Assembly (NCBI RefSeq): GCF_029212375.1
Contig: NZ_JARGNU010000007.1
Location: forward strand, 106,100 to 170,099
From: Zhongshania sp.
GTDB taxonomy: Bacteria; Pseudomonadota; Gammaproteobacteria; Pseudomonadales; Spongiibacteraceae
Reading direction: 5' to 3'
DNA length: 64,000 nt
This document shows, in pieces, positions 44,845 through 54,744 of the stretch; within the stretch, counting starts at the first letter, position 1, and every line of letters starts with the position of its first letter. Both the position numbers and the translations under genes were made by a program. The notes under the pieces were generated by a model. It searched no databases. It was not told the origin of the DNA and worked only from the letters and a program-made list of their open reading frames with translations.

Positions 44845-46957
44845 ATTCTGCCGTAGCGCAGCTATGTAACGCACTCGCTAAAAAACAAAGCTGTATTTTT
44901 TGATTGTCGGCAACGCGCATCTCGCCGTGCAGCGCCGCGATGATGCGCGGCAAGCTATCGCCCTGGGCAATATTGTTTAGCGCTAGGTAAACGCCCTTGT
45001 TGTGGGCTCGAAACGTAATGACTAAATGCTGGGCTTCGTAAGTAATATCAATACAGGCATGACAGACATTCGCTGCTTGGCTGGACAGCCTAACCAACTC
45101 TCGCAAGCTCGAAGACAGCGTTTTATAGGCCGGATACGCTAAGTTTATGGGGGTTGTTGGTAACTGAACAGTCCAGTCGAGTATAACGCCCAGTCGGTCA
45201 AGACGCTGTTCGAGTTCGAGATGTAAATCTGCCAGCAATTCATGCAGCGCAATCTTGCGGCCGTATAAACCACTGCTAATGGTGTGGGATTCGGCAAGTA
45301 TATTCCTTATGACTTCTTTTATTGGATCGCACTCATCGTGACGTAGGGCAGGAAGTAACGCCTCGCCAATATTGTGCTGTAAATCATTGGCGAACTGCTT
45401 GTTTTGCACTTGCTGTTGGCGATGGAATTGCTGGTTGGCGGTGATCAAACCCTTTGCCGTGGCACAAAGGGTGTCTATTATTTGCGCGTCGCTGGCGTGG
45501 AATAGGCGTTTGTTGCCGTCCGCATATTCACAGCGAAGGCTGCCGATGCCTTTTAATAGCGGTACATTAAGAAACTTGCCCGCGTGACTAATACTTGCGC
45601 TTGGGTAATTGGCGGTGAGCCGTTTAATAGTGGCTGAATCGAAAAATTGGCTAATGAAGGTTTGCCACGCTTGGTCGATGTCTTCATCTCGGGCGTGATA
45701 GTTAATGGCTGCGAGCTGAAGTAAGTCTGCGCTTGTTACTGGCGGTGCTGCCAGTGACTTACTGGTTTGATGAATGGCGAGGCCAAAGCCGAGTAGTAAC
45801 AAAAGTAATGTCGGCGGCGCATATACCGGCCACTGCGCCAAACTTAGGTAGTGGCTTATTGCGATTACACAGAAACCGATTGCCGACACCAAAATAAAAA
45901 ACAGGTAGCGATGTCGCGTAAGGCTATTTAATTTGTAGCGACTAATGCTGAGTGCCAAACCGCATAAAATCCATAACAGTGGTGTGGTGTAATCAATACT
46001 CAGCAAACCGTGGAGTTTGCTGGGGTAGTTGCTAATGGCATTTAGCGTAAACAGCAGGGCTGGGCTCATAAATGTAAAGAAACAAAACAAGGCGGCGTTG
46101 TGAACCGGTGCTTTAGCATGGACATGCCATTGCCAAACAGCCATTGCAACGGCGGTAAGAATGCCGATTGGAATGGCAAACTGGCGGTTCATGGACGTAT
46201 TTAGGATGCCTGCCTCAGAAACGACAAACCACGCAATAGCGAGGCAAAAGAGTGCGATATCAATGCTGTAGTGGCCGATGCGTTTAGGAAAATGGCGCAA
46301 TATACCGACGAGGCTGGCACTTAAAAGTAAATCGGCAAGAAATTTTAGGTCGCATAATACCACCAGTAAGGGGCCAGACATGGCCAGCTCCCGGCTGCTA
46401 TACACACTGGACGTCAAGCTGGCGCTAAAAAGAGCGCCGCAACTAAGGAATAAATAGCGTCGGCCAACAGTGTTGGAATCGAAATAGAAAAGACTCGCGC
46501 CGAGTATCCAAGCCATTAGTCCGGTGGCAAGTTTCTGCCAAAAATGTAACGGCAGTTCACTAAAATGGCGGGATTTTTGAGTCGCCACGCTAATAGTGTC
46601 GCCAGCGGCGGTGATGAACTGCACATGCTCAGCTTGTAGGGTTAGATAGAGTTGTTGCTGCCGGCGGAGGAACTGCCAGTAGCTATCGTAGCTTGCGAAC
46701 TCTCGGTTTGGATTGCGGGCAAAATCGCTGGCGGTTAGCGCTAGCTTGCCTTCGCGGCTATTTATAGCCACAATCTTAGTGCCTCGAGGGCTGGTATCGG
46801 GTAATGTGGTAATGGCGTAATTGTCCGACCAGACGAGATTCAAGCCGCTAATAGGGTTGTTACAGGCCGCTAAAATACTAAGAAAAATAGCGAAAATTGG
46901 AATACTACAAAGCCATATCAAATGCTGGCGAGAACGCTTTCCTTGCAACTCACTCAC
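44807..46957 (-). CDS. Multi-spanning membrane sensor, degenerate NarL-partner histidine kinase
   Basis: 716 aa, ATG at 46957. An N-terminal hydrophobic segment (IFAIFLSILAAC, which could also be a lipobox) is followed by a soluble domain to about residue 125, possibly PDZ-like (GTKIVAINSREGK), then about seven or eight membrane segments (about 137-400), a GAF-like region and a helix FANDLQHNIGEALLPALRH that resembles the HisKA_3 dimer/phosphoacceptor helix (His at DLQH). The ATPase region ends in LPRIIAALHGEMRV but lacks recognisable N and glycine (GxGxG) boxes, so ATP binding is doubtful. It is divergent from a NarL-type regulator, 118 bp apart, its presumed partner. Confidence 0.7.
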   Translation of the reverse strand: MSELQGKRSRQHLIWLCSIPIFAIFLSILAACNNPISGLNLVWSDNYAITTLPDTSPRGTKIVAINSREGKLALTASDFARNPNREFASYDSYWQFLRRQQQLYLTLQAEHVQFITAAGDTISVATQKSRHFSELPLHFWQKLATGLMAWILGASLFYFDSNTVGRRYLFLSCGALFSASLTSSVYSSRELAMSGPLLVVLCDLKFLADLLLSASLVGILRHFPKRIGHYSIDIALFCLAIAWFVVSEAGILNTSMNRQFAIPIGILTAVAMAVWQWHVHAKAPVHNAALFCFFTFMSPALLFTLNAISNYPSKLHGLLSIDYTTPLLWILCGLALSISRYKLNSLTRHRYLFFILVSAIGFCVIAISHYLSLAQWPVYAPPTLLLLLLGFGLAIHQTSKSLAAPPVTSADLLQLAAINYHARDEDIDQAWQTFISQFFDSATIKRLTANYPSASISHAGKFLNVPLLKGIGSLRCEYADGNKRLFHASDAQIIDTLCATAKGLITANQQFHRQQQVQNKQFANDLQHNIGEALLPALRHDECDPIKEVIRNILAESHTISSGLYGRKIALHELLADLHLELEQRLDRLGVILDWTVQLPTTPINLAYPAYKTLSSSLRELVRLSSQAANVCHACIDITYEAQHLVITFRAHNKGVYLALNNIAQGDSLPRIIAALHGEMRVADNQKIQLCFLASALHSCATAEFINRPLGKNPAS

Positions 46958-47075
46958 TCCTTTGAGTTTCGCTATGAATTTGTGCGCCTATCATCCTGAC
47001 GGGGTCTTACACAAATGCGTTTATTTTTCTTGGTTAAAGTAGCATAAAAAACAGTCTGTCACTTAGGAGATTGAC

Positions 47076-47699
47076 GTGGGAAATTCAAAACAAGGATGTT
47101 TGAGTGTCTTAGCTATTGAGTCTGATTCAGAGCTGTGTAGCTGGTTGAGCAAGCAACTGGAGTTAGTTTACGGTGTTGCCGAGGTGCGGGCGGTAGCCAG
47201 CGTTGCGGCGGCGAACGCATTGCTCACAGCGTGGACACCGGATTTGTTTGTGGTTGATATATGTACACTTCCTTTAGATTCTGTGCTGCCATTGATCACT
47301 CGAATTAAGCGGTCGCAGCCGCGGCAACGCTGTATTGTGACAACACTTTATGACGATTCCGATGAGTTATTGTTATCGTTGCGCGCTGGTGCCGATGGCT
47401 ATGTCAAAATTGACGAGGACGACGCCTTATTTATACAACAACTTCAAGATGTCGTTTTAGGCCGTCCTCGGCTGACGGCCAAACTGGCGCGGCGATTAAT
47501 TAGCGAATTTGGCCTTCAGTATCGCGACGAGTTAGCCTTAGTCAATTGCGAGATGAGCGTGTTGGAATTGGTGGCCAGTGGCCTGAGCGTAAAACGTAGC
47601 GCGCAAGACCTTGGTATGAGTTATGAAGCGATCGCGAATACCGTGAGGGGGCTTTTTGGCAAATTACATGATCAACATCAGCCAGAAGCCGCCGCCTAA
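47076..47699 (+). CDS. NarL/FixJ-type response regulator
   Basis: 207 aa, GTG at 47076 with AGGAG upstream. Receiver domain: acidic pair in AIESDSE, phospho-acceptor Asp in DLFVVDICT (about residue 60), Thr in CIVTTLYDD and Lys in DGYVKID. The C-terminal LuxR-type helix-turn-helix is NCEMSVLELVASGLSVKRSA with DLGMSYEAIANTVRGLFGKL, somewhat divergent from the family but complete. The divergent membrane sensor at 44807-46957 is the likely partner. Targets unknown; the adjacent protease gene is a candidate. Confidence 0.85.
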   Translation: MGNSKQGCLSVLAIESDSELCSWLSKQLELVYGVAEVRAVASVAAANALLTAWTPDLFVVDICTLPLDSVLPLITRIKRSQPRQRCIVTTLYDDSDELLLSLRAGADGYVKIDEDDALFIQQLQDVVLGRPRLTAKLARRLISEFGLQYRDELALVNCEMSVLELVASGLSVKRSAQDLGMSYEAIANTVRGLFGKLHDQHQPEAAA

Positions 47700-47721
47700 T
47701 TCAGCGGCAGTGTCGCGCGCC

Positions 47722-49728
47722 TTAACCCAGCATATCTCTAAGGCTGGCCAAGGTCTCGCCGCCGCGCTTTTGGTTTTGCACGGGGTCGGCGTCGCCGCGG
47801 CCCTCCCACTCCAAATCTTCTTGGGGAAGTTCGGCAAGGAAACGGCTGGGTTCGCAGCTGGTGAATTCACCAAAACTTTTACGCTTGGCGCAGTAGCTCA
47901 TGGTTAGGGTGCGCTGGGCGCGGGTGATACCCACATAGCAGAGCCGGCGCTCTTCCTCGACCATGCCGTCGTCGATGCTGTTTTGGTGGGGCAGAATGCC
48001 CTCTTCTAAGCCGATCATAAACACATGGGGAAACTCCAAACCTTTGGCGGCGTGTAAGGTCATGAGCTGAACTTGATCGTCGCTTTCTTTTTCGTCTTCT
48101 TGACGCTCCATTAAATCGCGCAATACCAAGCGTGTTATTGCGCCCTCAATGGCATTGTCGCTTTCGTCATCTTTAAGCGACTTTTCTAAGGAGTTGATCA
48201 GAATGTGTACGTTGGCCATGCGGCGCTCAGCGATGGCTATCGATGAGCTGTTTTGGATAAGCCAGTCTAAGTAATCGATATCGCTGCACAGCTGGCGAAT
48301 GCTATCGATGGGGTCGTCTTCGTAGCATTTGCGGCGCAAATTACCCAGCCAGCTGGTGAACTCCCGCAGGCGCAGCAAGGCGGCCTCGGGCAGACGCTGG
48401 GCGAGGCCAAACTCGTCGCAGGCATCGTACATGCTAATTTCGCGCTCGGTGGCGTAACGGCCCAAGTTTTCTAATGTTGAGGTGCCAATCTTGCGGCGCG
48501 GCACGTTCACAATGCGCAAAAAAGCGTTGTCGTCGCCGGGATTAATGATCAGGCGCAGATAGGCCATGATGTCTTTAATCTCGTTGCGGCTAAAAAACGA
48601 GGTGCCGCCGCTGAGTTTGTAGGGAATCTGGTGAACCTGAAGTTTAAGTTCCAATAAGCGCGACTGGTGATTGCCCCGATAGAGCACCGCATAATTGCCA
48701 AAACGTCCCTGGGTGCGGAGTTTGTGATCGAGAATTTCGGTCACCACCCGCTCGCACTCGGCGTCGTCATTGCGGCAGCGAATAACCCGAATTGGCTCGC
48801 CGTAACCCAGTTCAGACCACAGCGCCTTATTCATCTCGTGGGGGTTATTGGCGATAACGGTATTAGCCGCTTTGAGGATGCGCGCGGTGGAGCGGTAGTT
48901 CTGCTCTAGCTTGACCAGTTTAAGGTGTGGGTAGTCTTTGCTAAGCAGGGCGAGGTTTTCGGGCTTGGCGCCGCGCCATGCGTAGATTGATTGGTCGTCA
49001 TCGCCCACCACGGTTAGGCCGCCGCGGCCACCGACGAGCTGCTTAACCAAATGGTATTGCGAGCCATTGGTGTCTTGGTATTCGTCCACCAGCATATAGC
49101 GAATTTTCTGCTGCCACTTTTCTAAAATGGCGGGATGCTGCTCAAACAAGAGCGCGGGCAGCATGATCAAATCGTCAAAATCCAGCGCGTTATAAGCTTT
49201 TAAAGCGCTTTGGTAGCGTAAATACGCTTGGGAACAAAGAATGTCGGCCGGCCCCTCGGCGCTGGCAATCGCCTGCTCGGGGGTAATGAATTCGTTTTTC
49301 CACTGGGATATACGTTGCTGAATGCGGTCGGCGTTGTCACTTTCGGCGCCGTGATCCTGCATCAATAAATCGCGAATCAGGGTTTGCGCGTCTTGGCCGT
49401 CAAAAATAGAGAAACCAGATTTGTACTGCAGCGCCTTGTACTCGGCGCGCAGAATGTTCATGCCCAAATTGTGGAAGGTCGACACCGTGAGGCCACGGGC
49501 CTCTTTGCCTTTAACGAGCTGCGAGACGCGCTCCTTCATTTCGCGGGCGGCCTTATTGGTAAAGGTCACCGCCGCAATATGACGCGCCGGCATGCCGCAT
49601 TTCTCAATCAAATAAGCCATCTTGCGCGTGATAACGCTGGTTTTACCGCTGCCAGCGCCGGCTAGCACCAGTATCGGACCGTCAATATAACGAACCGCTT
49701 CGCGTTGTCTGTCGTTGAGTTTACTCAC
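47722..49728 (-). CDS. rep: ATP-dependent DNA helicase Rep
   Basis: 668 aa from the GTG at 49728 (MSKLNDRQREAVRYIDGPIL), matching the length of E. coli Rep (673); the frame extends upstream to 49794 but with unrelated sequence. UvrD/Rep superfamily 1A motifs: Walker A VLAGAGSGKTSVITRKM, DEYQDTNGSQYHLV, DDDQSIYAWRGAKPEN and MTLHAAKGLEFPHVFM. Rep is a 3'-5' helicase that clears protein roadblocks ahead of the replication fork. Single-gene unit convergent with the NarL-type regulator, 22 bp apart. Confidence 0.95.
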   Translation of the reverse strand: MSKLNDRQREAVRYIDGPILVLAGAGSGKTSVITRKMAYLIEKCGMPARHIAAVTFTNKAAREMKERVSQLVKGKEARGLTVSTFHNLGMNILRAEYKALQYKSGFSIFDGQDAQTLIRDLLMQDHGAESDNADRIQQRISQWKNEFITPEQAIASAEGPADILCSQAYLRYQSALKAYNALDFDDLIMLPALLFEQHPAILEKWQQKIRYMLVDEYQDTNGSQYHLVKQLVGGRGGLTVVGDDDQSIYAWRGAKPENLALLSKDYPHLKLVKLEQNYRSTARILKAANTVIANNPHEMNKALWSELGYGEPIRVIRCRNDDAECERVVTEILDHKLRTQGRFGNYAVLYRGNHQSRLLELKLQVHQIPYKLSGGTSFFSRNEIKDIMAYLRLIINPGDDNAFLRIVNVPRRKIGTSTLENLGRYATEREISMYDACDEFGLAQRLPEAALLRLREFTSWLGNLRRKCYEDDPIDSIRQLCSDIDYLDWLIQNSSSIAIAERRMANVHILINSLEKSLKDDESDNAIEGAITRLVLRDLMERQEDEKESDDQVQLMTLHAAKGLEFPHVFMIGLEEGILPHQNSIDDGMVEEERRLCYVGITRAQRTLTMSYCAKRKSFGEFTSCEPSRFLAELPQEDLEWEGRGDADPVQNQKRGGETLASLRDMLG

Positions 49729-50133
49729 GCTGATGATCTTTCCCGAGGTAATGCAAGAAGGGCCGAGCATTGTACCAGCGCCCATGGCTAACAAGAACTC
49801 ATCGACGAGCTGCGGCTAATTAATACCGCTAAAGTTCGCCGCGGTAAATCAGGGCTCGAAGAGCCAAGGGTGACCGAAAAGTCATCATCCCGCTAGCGGA
49901 AAACCGAAAATAATAAAGATCGAGCGGTTTTCATAAGAGCCGTGTGTCTGCGCAACTGACGTGAAAAACCTACTACAAACTTCGAGTTGCTGGGTGAGCC
50001 ACGCACAGAATTTCCAGTCGACTTGTGTGGAAAAGGCATTTATTCTTCCGATGCCCAGCAGCGTTCTGTCAGCTAAGGTCATCCTTTTAAATGTACATGG
50101 AGAGAGACGTTACGCTATGTCTCACGTACCGCA
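49729..50133. promoter_or_regulatory. 405-bp region between rep and the phosphorelay genes
   Basis: No convincing gene. It contains an inverted repeat TACCGC (49824-49829)...GCGGTA (49841-49846) with an 11-nt centre, and near its right end a six-codon frame (ATG 50117, MSHVPH) whose TGA overlaps the TTG start of the next gene. This region must hold the promoters of rep and the phosphorelay genes, but I could not fix a -10/-35 pair with confidence. Confidence 0.4.
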
Positions 50134-50835
50134 TTGAATAGTAAACACGACCTTCGCGTATCTCTTATACGCATTGCAATTGTCAGCAGTAACCGGGTCA
50201 CATTGACCCTGACAAGCCGAATGATCGAACACCTCGGTTATTCAAATGCAGTGGCTTTTACAAACTTAGAAAGGCTGCTGACTTTTCCGGAACCCCTCCA
50301 CATAATTTTGCTTGATGCGGCAGATACGGTAGAAAACTGGGAATCACTTATCGCTCAGCATTGCGGTGACGCCCGAGTCATTATCCTCGGTGAGCGAGTT
50401 ACCGAGAGTAAGCATTTCTGTCTCAGCAAACCCTTACAAAAAACGAGCTTGGCAACCGCGCTTGACGACCTGATGCAGAATCTTAATGGCACTGCAGCCG
50501 AGCTAGGGGCCGTTGAAGAGTTGCTTGAGTTGTTCGGCGCGGCGGGCTTGGCTGAAATGATCAATGCGCTTAGGGTTGATTTACCGCAGCAAAATTCCAG
50601 ACTTGAGCAAGCATTGGCGTCGCAGGATTACACGGCGTTAAAGCACGTCGCGCACGCACTGCACGGCGCCGCCCTGCAGTTTGGTGCAAATGAATTTGCT
50701 ACCTTATGTAGTGATATTGAGCGGCGTTGCGCAGAACAAGACGCGGGTATTTTTACCGCCCCAGAGCCAGACCAAATGATGACATCTTACGTTGAGCTTA
50801 TTTCGCAACTGGCTGCAAACCGCTATGTCGATTAA
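50134..50835 (+). CDS. Pseudo-receiver plus HPt phosphotransfer protein
   Basis: 233 aa with a TTG at 50134 as the only available start. Residues about 12-115 have a receiver-like fold with a candidate Asp ([10 protein letters not shown]) and Lys ([10 protein letters not shown]), but the acidic pair after the first strand is replaced (IAIVSSNRV), so normal phosphorylation is unlikely. Residues about 125-225 form an HPt domain with the phospho-His in [15 protein letters not shown] (about residue 174). The end overlaps the hybrid kinase start by 11 bp, so the two are coupled. It can supply the HPt function the kinase lacks. Confidence 0.82.
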   Translation: MNSKHDLRVSLIRIAIVSSNRVTLTLTSRMIEHLGYSNAVAFTNLERLLTFPEPLHIILLDAADTVENWESLIAQHCGDARVIILGERVTESKHFCLSKPLQKTSLATALDDLMQNLNGTAAELGAVEELLELFGAAGLAEMINALRVDLPQQNSRLEQALASQDYTALKHVAHALHGAALQFGANEFATLCSDIERRCAEQDAGIFTAPEPDQMMTSYVELISQLAANRYVD

Positions 50836-53815
50836 GCCTTCTTCTGCCCGACCGTCGCTAAGCGCATTTGTTATATGTCTTATGGTGATGTTGGTGGGTT
50901 GTCTACTCGCCTTGCAAACTGCCCGTTCAATCGATAAAAGCCAGCGGGCGCGATTCGATAATGAAGTACATCGGCTTGCAAACAGTGTAGAGCAACGTAT
51001 GAAAGCCTATGCACAAGTGCTGCGCGGCGGCCGTGCTTTTTTTGAGGGCTCAACGGATGTGAGTCGCGAAGAGTGGCGCATTTATGTCGAGCAGTTGCGC
51101 CTACCGGAGCATTTTCCGGGCATTAATGGGATGACTTTCGCGCCGCGGCTGGGGGAGGAGGAGCTGCCCGCATTTATTGCCAAAGTACGCAGCGAGCCCT
51201 TGCCATCAACACTCACTGATCCATCGGTAATGCGTGAATTCAACCTCCGTGATCCACCGCCACCGATCAACCCCGTCGAAACCTCGGTGCACGCGCCGGT
51301 GCTCTACGTCGAGCCGCTGACCCACAATTCTGCACGGGCGCTCGGTATCGATTTAATGCGTGATGCCGCTCGTCGTCGCGCGTTGGAAGCGGCGGTTGCC
51401 ACAGACGATGCTGTGCTGAGTCCGAGTTTGCGTATATTACTGCGGAGTAGCACTCAAGTTGGGTTCATCGTCTTTCAGCCGGTTTACCGAGACGGCCGGC
51501 TACTCGGTTGGATCAACGCCACGTTTCATGCCGAAACCTTTATGCACGGCTTGCTCGCTGATGATGGCGGCGAGTTAAGCATGGCGGTGTACGATGGCGA
51601 CGAGGTGGAACATAACGCCCTGTTGTACTCGTCCGCCGGGGTGACGGCCGACGGCGGACCAAGGCCACTGGTGGTGCCTACGAATGCCCATTTTGTGACG
51701 GACGTCGTTCTAAATATGCCGGGCCGCCCTTGGGCCGCCCGCTTTGTTGCTGGCCCAGACTTTGCCAGCTTGTCAGAACGCATGCTGCCCTGGCTGCTGG
51801 TATTGGGTGGTTTTTTATCTAGTTTGGTGATTTATCTGGTGTCGCGTGCCAGTGCACAGTGGCAGTCGCAGGCTGGCTTGTTGGCGCAGCAGGCTGAGGC
51901 CTTGCGCGAGGCGAGGGCGGTAGCGGAATCAGCTAATCTGGCCAAGAGTCATTTTTTGGCGAATATGAGCCACGAAATTCGCACGCCGCTCAATGCGATT
52001 CTCGGCACCGCTGAACTGCTCGGCGACACCCGTCTTGATGCCGATCAACGCCAGAGTTTGGATACCATTAGTCAAAGTGGCGACCACTTGCTTGGCGTTA
52101 TCAATGAAATTCTCGACTACACCAAGGTCGAAGCGGGATTGATGGAATTGGACGAGGCGGTTTTTGATCTGCGCCAAATCGTAGAAGAAGCCATTGAGCT
52201 GGTGGCCTACCGCGCAGCAGAAAAGCAACTGGAACTGGCCTGCGATTTTGCCTCCGGCACGCCCGAAATGTTACGTGGCGACGCCGGGCGAGTGCGCCAA
52301 GTATTGGTCAATTATCTTTCCAATGCCGTCAAATTCACCGAGCGCGGAGATGTCGCCGTTGAAATTTCTGCACAAGCATTAGCGGCGGATCGGCACCACT
52401 TTCGTATCGCCGTGCGTGACACGGGAATAGGTATTCCCTCCGACCGCCTAGATCGCTTATTCAAATCCTTTAGCCAAGTCGATGCTTCAACAACTAGGCG
52501 CTACGGCGGCAGCGGATTGGGCTTGGCGATTTGCAAACGCTTGGCGGAGTTAATGGGCGGCGATGTTGCAGTAGACAGTCATCCTGGTCGAGGCTCCATT
52601 TTTTCCTTCAGCTTCCCTGCGGAAACAAATCCCGCATGGCAGCCTAGCCTGCGGCCCGATGTCGGCGTGCTAGAAGGTCTGCGCTTGCTTATTGTTGACG
52701 ACAACGACACCAATCGCCGAATTCTTCGGCGGGCGGCGGCAGAATGGGGCATGACAATTGTCGATACTGGCTTCCCTCAAGAAGCCTTAGCAATGTTTGC
52801 GCGTGGCGAGGTTTTTGATCTTGCGGTACTTGACTATTTCATGCCAGAGATGGATGGCGTAAGCCTTGCGGCGCAAATACGTAAACTACCCAGTGCGGCG
52901 GGCTTGCGATTGCTGTTGCTGAGCAGTGCCCGCCCTGGGCCTGGGGTCGCCGCGGCATTCGATCTGGTCAGGTTAAAACCCTTGCGTCGTAGCGGTCTGC
53001 TGGATGCCTTCCTTGATCTGTTCGGGCACAGTCCAAGTTCCTCAATTGACGCGGGTGCTGGGCCGCAATTAGCAGAGAGCTATACCTCGCTACGGGTCTT
53101 GCTGGTGGAAGACAAGCCCATGAACCGACAGGTTGGCACACGAATGCTGGCGTCACTCGGGGTCGGTGTAGACGTTGTTGAGAATGGCGCCTTGGCGCTG
53201 GATGCGATTCGTTGGCAGGCCTACGATTTAGTGTTGATGGATATTCACATGCCAGAAATGGACGGCCTAGAAGCCACGCGCCAGATACGTGCGTTGGAGG
53301 ATATTAGCCAACCCCATATTTACGCCATGAGCGCGAGCGTGCTAGACGACGAACGCCAAGCGTGCCTCGATGCAGGCATGAATAAGCATCTAGCCAAGCC
53401 CTTTCGTCGGCGTGAACTTGAACAAGCCTTGCGTGAGGTTGCTAGCGCGCGATTCACCACGCCTGTGCTTGCAAGCAATACCGCGACCTTGAGCGCTGAA
53501 TGCCTAGCCAAGATGCTAAACGACTTCGGTGAACAAGGTGCTCGCGATGTGCTTGATGTTATCGCCGAGGAAGCAGAACCCACTTTGGTGGCACTGCAGC
53601 AGGCGGTAAGCGCAGAAGGCAATGACAATATTCAGCGCGGAGTTGCAACGCTAAAGGCTAATTGCCAACTACTGTACGCCGAGCACCTTGCGGGGCAATG
53701 GTCGAGTTTGGATACGCTAGAGAAAATAACGGCCAATCAATCAGCGTTTGACGCGGCCTGTGCGCAATACCGTGCTTTATGCCTGTCATTGCCTCATTCT
53801 CCACGCGCATTATAA
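50825..53815 (+). CDS. CHASE-domain hybrid histidine kinase with two receivers
   Basis: 996 aa from the ATG at 50825. Order: TM1 about 13-33, periplasmic CHASE domain about 60-230, TM2 about 318-338, coiled linker, HisKA with phospho-His 383 ([19 protein letters not shown]), HATPase ([46 protein letters not shown]), receiver 1 ([12 protein letters not shown], Asp about 670), receiver 2 ([12 protein letters not shown], Asp about 806 in [11 protein letters not shown]), and a C-terminal helical HPt-like region where the consensus AHxLKG reads GVATLKAN. The phospho-His is thus missing and the signal must pass to another HPt, most simply the coupled upstream protein. CHASE domains sense extracytoplasmic small molecules; ligand unknown. 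Confidence 0.92.
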   Translation: MSIKPSSARPSLSAFVICLMVMLVGCLLALQTARSIDKSQRARFDNEVHRLANSVEQRMKAYAQVLRGGRAFFEGSTDVSREEWRIYVEQLRLPEHFPGINGMTFAPRLGEEELPAFIAKVRSEPLPSTLTDPSVMREFNLRDPPPPINPVETSVHAPVLYVEPLTHNSARALGIDLMRDAARRRALEAAVATDDAVLSPSLRILLRSSTQVGFIVFQPVYRDGRLLGWINATFHAETFMHGLLADDGGELSMAVYDGDEVEHNALLYSSAGVTADGGPRPLVVPTNAHFVTDVVLNMPGRPWAARFVAGPDFASLSERMLPWLLVLGGFLSSLVIYLVSRASAQWQSQAGLLAQQAEALREARAVAESANLAKSHFLANMSHEIRTPLNAILGTAELLGDTRLDADQRQSLDTISQSGDHLLGVINEILDYTKVEAGLMELDEAVFDLRQIVEEAIELVAYRAAEKQLELACDFASGTPEMLRGDAGRVRQVLVNYLSNAVKFTERGDVAVEISAQALAADRHHFRIAVRDTGIGIPSDRLDRLFKSFSQVDASTTRRYGGSGLGLAICKRLAELMGGDVAVDSHPGRGSIFSFSFPAETNPAWQPSLRPDVGVLEGLRLLIVDDNDTNRRILRRAAAEWGMTIVDTGFPQEALAMFARGEVFDLAVLDYFMPEMDGVSLAAQIRKLPSAAGLRLLLLSSARPGPGVAAAFDLVRLKPLRRSGLLDAFLDLFGHSPSSSIDAGAGPQLAESYTSLRVLLVEDKPMNRQVGTRMLASLGVGVDVVENGALALDAIRWQAYDLVLMDIHMPEMDGLEATRQIRALEDISQPHIYAMSASVLDDERQACLDAGMNKHLAKPFRRRELEQALREVASARFTTPVLASNTATLSAECLAKMLNDFGEQGARDVLDVIAEEAEPTLVALQQAVSAEGNDNIQRGVATLKANCQLLYAEHLAGQWSSLDTLEKITANQSAFDAACAQYRALCLSLPHSPRAL

Positions 53816-53857
53816 TAATGTGCTAAATAGACGCGATTTCACCGGAAAATACAGTGC

Positions 53858-54544
53858 ATGGATAAGCCAAGTTTCACCGTCATCATTGCCGATGATCACC
53901 CCCTATTTGGCGTGGCGTTGCGGCTGGGTGTGCAAAATATCGCGCCAACAGCGCAGATTGTCGAAGCCACTGACTTCGCTGAATTACGCGGGGCTATTGA
54001 GCGCTTTCCCGACGCCAGCTTGGTATTGCTAGATCTAATGTTGCCAGATGTCGAAGGCTTGGCGGCGTTAAGTTATTTGCGTGATAACCGCCCGAGCTTG
54101 CGTGTGGCGGTTATCTCCGCACTGGATCAGCCCGCTTGGATTCAGGCAGCCGATGTTCTCGGGGCCGTGGCCTTCATTCCAAAATCGCTTTCTGCCACGC
54201 AAACCCAAGAGGCGCTGCGCGTCGTGCTAGACGGAAAAACTTGGTGGCCGAAATTGTCGGTAGCACCATGCCGACGAGGTCAAGCTCAGGAGGACACGAT
54301 CGAAGACCGAATTTCACGCTTGTCACCCCAAGAATTACGCATTCTGTTAATGATTCGTGATGGCCAACTGAACAAGCAGATTGCGGCGCATCTGAGTATT
54401 GCTGAATCCACCGTGAAAACCCATATCAGCACCTTGCTGCGTAAACTAAATTTAGCTAGCCGCACCCAAGCCGCCGTCATTGCCCAGCGCGTGCTAAGCC
54501 ACCGCCCACCTGAATTTGGGTCGCCCTCAAAAGAAGAAAGATAA
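53858..54544 (+). CDS. NarL/FixJ-type response regulator
   Basis: 228 aa, ATG at 53858. Receiver: acidic pair in VIIADDHPLFG, phospho-Asp in LVLLDLMLPDVEG (about residue 57), Ser in VAVISALDQ and Lys in AFIPKSLSA. LuxR-type helix-turn-helix at about 150-210: SRLSPQELRILLMIRDGQLN then KQIAAHLSIAESTVKTHIST. It lies 42 bp after the hybrid kinase and is the natural output of that relay. A dyad element that recurs upstream of the adhesin starts 32 bp after its stop. Confidence 0.9.
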   Translation: MDKPSFTVIIADDHPLFGVALRLGVQNIAPTAQIVEATDFAELRGAIERFPDASLVLLDLMLPDVEGLAALSYLRDNRPSLRVAVISALDQPAWIQAADVLGAVAFIPKSLSATQTQEALRVVLDGKTWWPKLSVAPCRRGQAQEDTIEDRISRLSPQELRILLMIRDGQLNKQIAAHLSIAESTVKTHISTLLRKLNLASRTQAAVIAQRVLSHRPPEFGSPSKEER

Positions 54545-54576
54545 CACTCTCCCTGACGCGTTCTCTGGCAGTCTCG

Positions 54577-54604
54577 TACTAAAGTGCTAGTACCACTCAC
54601 GGAT
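54577..54604 (+). promoter_or_regulatory. Shared 28-bp element, copy 1 (dyad core)
   Basis: TACTAAAGT, two bases, TAGT, then ACTCAC and GAT at matched spacing to copy 2 (55604-55631): 23 of 28 identical. With the preceding G, GTACTA-N6-TAGTAC is a perfect inverted repeat, as expected for a dimeric NarL-type regulator. It lies about 140-170 bases upstream of the next gene. Confidence 0.6.
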
Positions 54605-54744
54605 TTTCATGCACTTAAATTTAGCGGATTCTTGTAGCCACGTTCTTATAAATACAAGTTGATTGTCTAGGCGGCTTGTTTGCGGAACGGTTGTTCGAAC
54701 CCTTTCGCGCCCTTGCGGACGCTGGCCAAATGAGAGTATCCAAA

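Noticed and set aside
49885..50082. Minus-strand open frame of 65 codons between rep and the HPt gene
   Set aside because: No ribosome-binding site or recognisable product, and the region has to serve as promoter for two operons; treated as chance.
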